Positions 28,420-34,616 of a DNA stretch of 34,616 bases are shown piece by piece; position 1 is the first letter of the stretch, and every line of letters begins with the position of its first letter. The notes under the pieces were generated by a model. It did no database searches and was not told the DNA's origin. It saw only the letters and a program-made list of their open reading frames with translations. Origin of the DNA: an uncultured Bacilli bacterium (GTDB lineage Bacteria > Bacillota_I > Bacilli_A > RF39 > UBA660); the NCBI GenBank assembly GCA_947626445.1, contig CANQSC010000003.1, forward strand, positions 1 through 34,616, read 5' to 3'. The translations under genes were made by a program, and so were the position numbers.

Positions 28420-29775
28420 TTATTTACCAAGACAAAATCTTTTAAAAATATTATCAATTAATTCATCTTCATAATATTCGCCAATAATTTTGCCTAAGTT
28501 TTCCCAAGCACTTTTAAGTTCAATGGTAAGCATATCAATCGGAATATTTGCTTCATTATCTTTAATAACATTATTGATATTATTTAAAGCCTCTTTAGCT
28601 AATGTAATTTGTCTAGTGTTTGACAAGTAATTTAATTTTTTAGATTCAAGATTTTCTAAGCCAAAATTATTAATGATTTGGTCTTTTAATTCTTCGATTC
28701 CTTCCTTTTTTATAGTGCTTCCTAAGATTATTGGTAATTTAGTTTTAATTGGTTCAAGCTTGGTTTCTAAATCAGTTTTATTAATGAAAACAAGATTGTT
28801 TTTAGTTTCAAGTTGTTTTAAAAGTTCTTCTTCTGCACTTGTTATTTTTTCATTATTATTTAAAACTAAAATAGTTATATCAGCTGATTTCATAATTTCT
28901 TTACTTTTTTCAACACCAATTTTTTCGACAACATCACTAGTATCTCTAATACCTGCTGTATCTATTAGGTTAAGTAAAATACCTTTATGAATTAAACTAC
29001 CTTCAATAGAATCTCTAGTGGTTCCAGATATATTAGTTACAATGGCTTTATCTTCTTCTAGTAAAGCATTTAATAGAGAGGATTTACCAACATTAGGTTT
29101 ACCAATAATCGCCACATTTATCCCCTTTTTGATTAATTCACCATTTTTAGATTCTTTAATAATTTGTTCTAATTCATTTTTTACTTCAGTTAATATTGGA
29201 GTAAGGTTTTCTTTAGTAATTTGTAGTTCATCAACATATTCAGGATAATCAATATTTACTTCAATATTAGATAATAAACCAACTAATTTTTCTCTTAAAG
29301 AAGTAATTAATTCAGTTGTTTTTCCGGTTAAATGATTCATGGCTAAAATTGATTGATTATCAGTTTGAGATTCTAATAAATCTTCAACTGATTCGGCTTC
29401 AAGTAGATTAATGCGACCATTTAAGAAAGCTCTTTTTGTAAATTCACCAGGTTCAGCAAGACGGGCTCCATGTAAAAGTAAAATTTCTAAGATTTTATTA
29501 GTAACAGCATATCCTCCATGACAATTAATTTCCACAATATCTTCTAAAGTATAAGTTTTAGGGGCAAACATAACTGATACTAAAACTTCATCAATCTTTT
29601 CATTATTATCTACAATATAACCATAATGAATAGTATGAGATTTACAATTGTTAATTTTTTTATTAGAAAAAACTTCACTTAAAATATTAAGTGATTCTCT
29701 ACCACTCATTCTAATGATATTTATTGCTCCAACTCCAATATTATTAGTAGAAATAGCCACAATAGTATCGTCCAT
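28420..29775 (-). CDS. mnmE: tRNA modification GTPase
   Basis: GKPNVGKSSLLN, DTAGIRDT, NKTD, C-terminal FCLGK. Confidence 0.95.
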   Translation of the reverse strand: MDDTIVAISTNNIGVGAINIIRMSGRESLNILSEVFSNKKINNCKSHTIHYGYIVDNNEKIDEVLVSVMFAPKTYTLEDIVEINCHGGYAVTNKILEILLLHGARLAEPGEFTKRAFLNGRINLLEAESVEDLLESQTDNQSILAMNHLTGKTTELITSLREKLVGLLSNIEVNIDYPEYVDELQITKENLTPILTEVKNELEQIIKESKNGELIKKGINVAIIGKPNVGKSSLLNALLEEDKAIVTNISGTTRDSIEGSLIHKGILLNLIDTAGIRDTSDVVEKIGVEKSKEIMKSADITILVLNNNEKITSAEEELLKQLETKNNLVFINKTDLETKLEPIKTKLPIILGSTIKKEGIEELKDQIINNFGLENLESKKLNYLSNTRQITLAKEALNNINNVIKDNEANIPIDMLTIELKSAWENLGKIIGEYYEDELIDNIFKRFCLGK

Positions 29776-29800
29776 GTTTTCACCCCACTTACTGCAAGGT

Positions 29801-29829
29801 ATTATAGCAAACTAAAAAGAAATTGTCTA
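29801..29829 (-). promoter_or_regulatory. mnmE promoter: TAGACA - 17 nt - TATAAT with extended TGn
   Basis: Direct reading; 17-nt spacer. Confidence 0.6.
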
Positions 29830-29838
29830 TAATAACAA

Positions 29839-29938
29839 AGACCTATACTCACAAAGAATATAGGTCTAGAGTAAAGGTAGGTCTCCCAGTTCCTACATGT
29901 ATTCTTTCAGATTAACTTACTCAAACTTGTTACCAAGT
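29839..29938 (-). ncRNA. Cluster of nested inverted repeats (possible structured RNA and terminator)
   Basis: AGACCTATA/TATAGGTCT (29839-29847/29859-29867), GAGTAA/TTACTC (29869-29874/29917-29922), GTAGG/CCTAC (29877-29881/29892-29896), ACTTG/CAAGT tetraloop hairpin (29925-29938). Confidence 0.4.
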
Positions 29939-30093
29939 GTAGTGCAAGAAGAATAATTTACACCCTCTTTACTAATATCAAATAATTTTTTACTTTGATA
30001 TACTATTATAAACACACTATTTTTATTTTTTCAAATATAACCAAATGTTAGTAAGCAAAGCGGGGTCCGCAGGCGACCCTCCGTCCAACGAAC

Positions 30094-31505
30094 CTAACTC
30101 GCAAGCTCAGTTTTATATGGCGTCCCTTTTTCACCGTTACCGTCTATTATTTTTACTGACGATGATAGATATGCGACTGGCTGAACCCCGTAAGCATTGC
30201 CCGCGCGGTAGTCGCTGACATAGCCAGACGAAAGCACAAGGAACACATCGGAAGCATCAGTAGAATCCGGCGATGGTGTCATTGTCCATGAATAACCACT
30301 ACTTGGTTTTAACCAATCATTATCTTTACAACTTCCACTATTATATTTATTCATACTTTTTCCTAAACATGTTTCTCTTACTTCTCCTCCTACTGCATAC
30401 CCAAAGTCACTTGCATACATTAATCCTATATTTCCTTCCCATGTTGTGGTTCTTTCTACTTCATCATTACAATCTGTTCCTCTATAACTTGAACATAGTT
30501 CCTTTCCATTATGACTTCCTCTTTCTGCTTCATATGTTGCTTTTGCTGTCCATTCTGAATCATTATAAGTTGCAAATGTTCCTGTATTCCATCTTACTTT
30601 TGCTATTTTGTTCTTTGCTTCTTCACTTATTCCACTACTTTATTTACTTCATTTTTACCGCTATAACAACTTCCACTTCCTCTGTTCCAATACAAACTTC
30701 CTCCGATTGTTGGTGTTCCACTATATACGGTATTGGGATTTAATAATTTCATTACATCTGCCTCGCTCCACTCATTTACTCCATAACCATTATTTATTCC
30801 TGATGCACTACTATCCCAACTATAATTTCCTATACTTTCTTCTCTTATTATTTTTACCAAACTTTCTTGTTGTCCTCCATTATCTATATTGGTTATGTTA
30901 TTCATGACTCCTATGATTCGCCATAATATTGGATTACCATTACTATCTCTATCTCCTATATCTATATAGTTATTTACTGTTTCATTTGCTCCTACATATC
31001 TTATATTTGCGTCACTTGTATCATCAACCCATAAATTTGTTGTATCTAAATTGGCATTAGTTTTGATACACTCTGATGCTCCTGCTCCGGATTGTCCACA
31101 TTTTACAACTGCTTCATCATAAGTAGGAACATATTCTTCAAAATGCAAACTACATTTAGTCTTTACTTTGTTTAAACCTTTTACTAATGGAGCCCATTCT
31201 TCACTATTCCATTCGACACTTGCTCCATTATCACATTCAGCGTAGTCAAATACTAAATTTTCTTCATTATCTTTCTGAGGCATTTCTTCTAATTCTTTAT
31301 CACCATGATAAAAAGCAAAATAAATATCACTATTACCAAAGTAATCTACTTTTCCATTCATAATAGGAAACTCTGCACTTTCCGAAAAGGACGCAAAGGT
31401 TTTGTATAGAAGTAATGATACACTTACTAATACTATTACACTTATACTTATTAAAATAATTTTTCTTTTTTTCTTGCTCTTATCCTCATATTTTTCTAGC
31501 TTCAT
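30094..31505 (-). pseudogene. Surface gene C: same membrane anchor as gene A with a DUF6273-like C-terminus; one frameshift near 30636-30645
   Basis: ORF 30627-31505 plus ORF 30094-30420 (frame open up to ~30640); restoring one A gives NEVNKSSGISEEAKNKIAKVRWNTGTF. Confidence 0.75.
30160..30288 (-). other. Candidate variable region of surface gene C, anomalously GC-rich
   Basis: WTMTPSPDSTDASDVFLVLSSGYVSDYRAGNAYGVQPVAYLSSS; about 52% GC counted over 30061-30300. Confidence 0.45.
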
Positions 31506-31528
31506 ATAATCACCCTATTCTTAGAGTA

Positions 31529-31560
31529 ATTATAGCAACTAACCCCCCCCCCTAAGTCAA
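31529..31560 (-). promoter_or_regulatory. Poly-G promoter of surface gene C: TTGACT (31555-31560), G10 (31543-31552), extended -10 TGCTATAAT (hexamer 31529-31534), spacer 20 nt
   Basis: Minus strand TTGACTTAGGGGGGGGGGTTAGTTGCTATAAT. Confidence 0.8.
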
Positions 31561-31593
31561 GTGGTAAATGAAAAAAACACTAGTATTTTAGTG

Positions 31594-32181
31594 TTATTCT
31601 TTATCAACGGATTTTATAACAACATGTCTATTAGGTTCTACTCCTACACTTTCTGTTGCTACTCCTTTAAAGTTTGTTAATTTATTATGAATTATTCTTC
31701 TTTCAAAAGAATTCATGTTTTCAAGTTCGGCATCAACTTTTGTTGCTCTTACTTCTTTGGCTACTTTAATTGCTAATCTTTCTAAATTATCAATTCTTCT
31801 TTCTTTGTAGTTTTCAACATCTAGAATTATTTTTGGACTAAATCCCCAATCTAATTTTACTTTGTTTTTAACTAAAGTTTCTAAGGCTTTTAAGGTTTGA
31901 CCATTTTTGCCTATTAAGATAGGATTATTATTAGAATACATTGTTATATTAATTGTTTCTTCTCTAACATTAGATTCAAAATTTACAAGAAGTCCTAAAT
32001 GTTCTAGAACATCGCTTAAATAATTTTCAATATCTTCAACTAATTGATTAAATGAGATTGCTTTAATATTAAAACTATTATCATCTTCTTTAGTTTTAGA
32101 ATAAACAATATTTTCGGTTCCTAAAATATTTTTAGCTTCTTCTAGTGCTTCTAATAATGTCTTTCCTTTAGTTTCAATCAT
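31594..32181 (-). CDS. jag: Jag/KhpB RNA-binding protein (Jag-N, KH, R3H)
   Basis: KTLLEALEEAK..., PILIGKNGQTLKALETLV KH motif, SFERRIIHN R3H; synteny with yidC. Confidence 0.9.
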   Translation of the reverse strand: MIETKGKTLLEALEEAKNILGTENIVYSKTKEDDNSFNIKAISFNQLVEDIENYLSDVLEHLGLLVNFESNVREETINITMYSNNNPILIGKNGQTLKALETLVKNKVKLDWGFSPKIILDVENYKERRIDNLERLAIKVAKEVRATKVDAELENMNSFERRIIHNKLTNFKGVATESVGVEPNRHVVIKSVDKE

Positions 32182-32186
32182 ATATA

Positions 32187-33194
32187 CTACCTTCTTTCTT
32201 TTTTCTTGGTTTTAACCTCTACTATTCTTTTTTCTTTTTGAGCATCTTTTTCTAAAACTTTTTTAACTATAAAGTTTTGAACTACGGCAAAACCATTGGT
32301 TACAATCCAGTAAAAGGCAATGGCTGTTGGTAAATTAAATGAAGCAATTGAAATACTGATTATCATAAATTTAAACATGAAATTCATTTGTTTCATCATT
32401 TCATCATTACCATTATTTTGAGTCATTGAATGTTTAAAAGAAACATAAGTTGTAACAATTATTAAGAATATTAAAATGATATAAATATATTGTCCTTGGC
32501 TGATACCTTTCCATGGGGTTGTTCCAAGTTGCATGCCAAATAGTGAACCTTCAAAAATAGCTGGTACTTTATTAATAGCATCTAAGAAAGCAAAGAATAA
32601 AGGTATTTGAATTAAGGCAACTAAGCATCCTGATACAGGGTTAATTTTATATTTTTGATAAACAAGCATCATTTCTTGACTTTTAGCCATCATGGAAGCA
32701 TTGTCAGTTTTGTTAGCATATTTTTTTTCAATTTTAGCTATTTCTGGTTGGGCTTTTTGAATGTTAGCTGATTGTCTCATACTTTTAATTGATAAAGGTA
32801 ATAAGATAAATCTAATTAATAAACCAACAATCATTACGGAAATACCAAAGTTATTAACTAAAAAACCTAATTTTAAAATTACTAAGGCTATTGGTCTAAC
32901 TAATAAAGTTTGCCATAATCCACTGTATTTATTAGTGCCTAAGTTAAATTCTTGACAAGTTGGTAATTCTTCTAATTTAACATCTAATTGGTCATTATGT
33001 TCTTCATAAATTCGATATAATTCACTATCTTCTTTTGGTTTACATAAGATATCTTTTCTAACACTTTGACCAGTTTCAGAGTTAGTAATTAATCTTCCTT
33101 CACTATCTTGTAAATAATCTTTAGCTCCACAGCCACTTGTTAGTAATAAAATACTTATTAAGATGAGTCCTAAGATTTTGTTTTTTCTTTTCAT
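32187..33194 (-). CDS. yidC: Membrane protein insertase YidC (lipoprotein type)
   Basis: LLLTSGCGAK lipobox, LLIRFILLPLSIKSMRQS, NPVSGCLVALIQIPLFFAF. Confidence 0.93.
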   Translation of the reverse strand: MKRKNKILGLILISILLLTSGCGAKDYLQDSEGRLITNSETGQSVRKDILCKPKEDSELYRIYEEHNDQLDVKLEELPTCQEFNLGTNKYSGLWQTLLVRPIALVILKLGFLVNNFGISVMIVGLLIRFILLPLSIKSMRQSANIQKAQPEIAKIEKKYANKTDNASMMAKSQEMMLVYQKYKINPVSGCLVALIQIPLFFAFLDAINKVPAIFEGSLFGMQLGTTPWKGISQGQYIYIILIFLIIVTTYVSFKHSMTQNNGNDEMMKQMNFMFKFMIISISIASFNLPTAIAFYWIVTNGFAVVQNFIVKKVLEKDAQKEKRIVEVKTKKKERR

Positions 33195-33520
33195 AAGTTT
33201 GTCCTTTCTAATAATGATTTAAAACTTTCTTCTAATTCTTGAAAACTAATTTTACTTGTGTTTTCTTTCATTATTATAATATAATCCTTATCAGTTCTCA
33301 ACTGATTTTTGTATTTATCTAGGATGATGCGCATTCTTCTTTTGCATTTATTTCTCATAACGGCATTACCAAGTTTTTTAGAGACCGCTATACCAAAATG
33401 AGGATAATTAAATTTGCTTTCCTTATTATATAAGACAAAATTTTTATTTTTGATGTAGTTTTGAGTTTCTATTATGTTAGTGAAGTCTTGATGTTTTTTA
33501 ACCATTTCGTGTTTTTTCAA
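33191..33520 (-). CDS. rnpA: Ribonuclease P protein component
   Basis: FGIAVSKKLGNAVMRNKCKRRMR; synteny rpmH-rnpA-yidC. Confidence 0.93.
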   Translation of the reverse strand: MKKHEMVKKHQDFTNIIETQNYIKNKNFVLYNKESKFNYPHFGIAVSKKLGNAVMRNKCKRRMRIILDKYKNQLRTDKDYIIIMKENTSKISFQELEESFKSLLERTNL

Positions 33521-33566
33521 AATTATCCTCTCCTTAATATTAAAAAGTCCACATTAAAAAATGTGG

Positions 33567-33689
33567 TTACTTACATAATCTTTTGCGACCTTTTTGTCTT
33601 CTGGTTTTTAAAATGTTTGTTTCTTTACGAGCAAAAAAACCATGTTTCTTTTTCATTTTTCTTTTATTTGGTTGATATGTTCTTTTCAT
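33567..33689 (-). CDS. rpmH: 50S ribosomal protein L34 (absent from the ORF track because it is 40 aa)
   Basis: Manual translation [40 protein letters not shown]. Confidence 0.95.
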   Translation of the reverse strand: MKRTYQPNKRKMKKKHGFFARKETNILKTRRQKGRKRLCK

Positions 33690-33783
33690 CTAGAATCCCT
33701 CCTTTTTTTAAGTCTTACCTATTATAATATTAAGATTGGGAAAAAGTCAACTTAAAATGGCTTTTGTGGACAGTCATTTGGAT

Positions 33784-34491
33784 TTATTTTTTTTTGATTA
33801 AGTTAAGTTTGTTTTCATATTCTGTCATTTCTTTTTCGATTTGTTCAAGGTCTTTTAGGGATGCTCTTTTTAATAAATAAAAAGGACTAATTAGTAACAT
33901 TGTACCTAAACAAAAGATTAAAGTATCAAAAATATTTTTAGATTTTGTTTCCTTATTATATAGATATGTGGATTTTTCTTTATTTAAAATTTGAACATTG
34001 TAGGTTGGATAATTTTCTTGTTCATTAATATTATTAACATATTCAACATATTCACATTCTTTAGTTAAAGTATTATTTAATAAGGTTGGATTAGAAAGTA
34101 ATTTTCTAATATCTTCTTCATCTTGATTGGTATAGGAATAAGTATAGTGAATTTTTTGATACATACCATTATTTATAGGTTCATATGGAGTATTATATTC
34201 TAATAATAATTTTAAATCTTTTTCTTCATCATATTGATTAGTAAAATCTAAAACTGGTTTAGAATGTTCATTTTGTTCGTTAAAGGTTTCAATTGCTGGG
34301 ATAAATGTTTTAATTATATCTTGTTTAAAAGGTGTTATATTTGTTGAACTAAAAAAATAATATAAAGATATAATCGCGCCTATTTGAGTTGCTGTAGAAA
34401 AATTTTTAACAAAGTTTGTCTTACTTTTTTGTTTTTTTAATTGTTCTAATTTGAGTTTATAATATTCTAATTCATTTTTTGTATTATTCAT
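33784..34491 (-). CDS. Uncharacterised two-TM coiled-coil membrane protein
   Basis: Coiled-coil N-terminus, TM near residue 35, second TM near residue 205. Confidence 0.55.
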   Translation of the reverse strand: MNNTKNELEYYKLKLEQLKKQKSKTNFVKNFSTATQIGAIISLYYFFSSTNITPFKQDIIKTFIPAIETFNEQNEHSKPVLDFTNQYDEEKDLKLLLEYNTPYEPINNGMYQKIHYTYSYTNQDEEDIRKLLSNPTLLNNTLTKECEYVEYVNNINEQENYPTYNVQILNKEKSTYLYNKETKSKNIFDTLIFCLGTMLLISPFYLLKRASLKDLEQIEKEMTEYENKLNLIKKK

Positions 34492-34515
34492 AATCTTGCC
34501 TCTTTCATTAATTTA

Positions 34516-34545
34516 ATTATAATTGATTGGTTTTAAGAATGTCAA
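34516..34545 (-). promoter_or_regulatory. Promoter of 33784-34491: TTGACA - 18 nt - TATAAT
   Basis: Direct reading of the minus strand. Confidence 0.65.
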
Positions 34546-34616
34546 GAACCACGCAATAAATTACGTGGCTTGTTCTAGGTGCTGAAAGCACATTTAGTGA
34601 GTAAACTCACCCAACT

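Noticed and set aside
34570-34590. GGTGCTGAAAGCA resembles a motif near the 3' end of 23S rRNA
   Set aside because: Similarity stops after ~13 nt and the upstream flank contains protein-coding sequence and a promoter, so no rRNA can be called.
1-34616. Diversity-generating retroelement reverse transcriptase or A-rich template repeat within the window
   Set aside because: No ORF shows RT motifs and I found no second near-identical copy of the variable regions; any RT would have to be encoded elsewhere.

Overview
AT-rich, Bacillota-like chromosomal window (standard code, UGA used as stop). It contains four blocks. (1) The conserved origin-proximal cluster rpmH-rnpA-yidC-jag//mnmE-mnmG-rsmG, all on the minus strand. 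(2) A type VII secretion-like locus directly downstream of rsmG. It encodes an EssC ATPase, a YukD/EsaB-like protein, a 220-aa Esx-like protein, three small helical proteins, and three large effector-like proteins with different C-terminal catalytic domains: an HExxH zincin, a phosphodiester glycosidase and a papain-like peptidase. (3) Housekeeping genes: trxB, copA, two amidases, a DUF2974 hydrolase and an XRE regulator. (4) A family of surface-anchored proteins (intact copy 1771-3552, degraded copy 3728-5507, frameshifted copy 30094-31505) with a shared N-terminal membrane anchor and exchangeable, hypervariable lectin-like or DUF6273-like C-termini. The most interesting signal combines two parts. 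First, three separate promoters carry exactly ten G's between a TTGAC(A/T) -35 and an extended TGnTA(A/T)(T/A)AT-type -10, always with a 20-nt spacer; two drive members of the variable surface family and one points off the left edge. A fourth family member has the same hexamers at 17 nt with no G-tract. Second, the surface genes end in diversity-generating-retroelement-like variable regions. Together these suggest ON/OFF phase variation layered on antigenic or ligand diversification. No reverse transcriptase or template repeat was found in the window. All calls come from reading the sequence; no searches were run.
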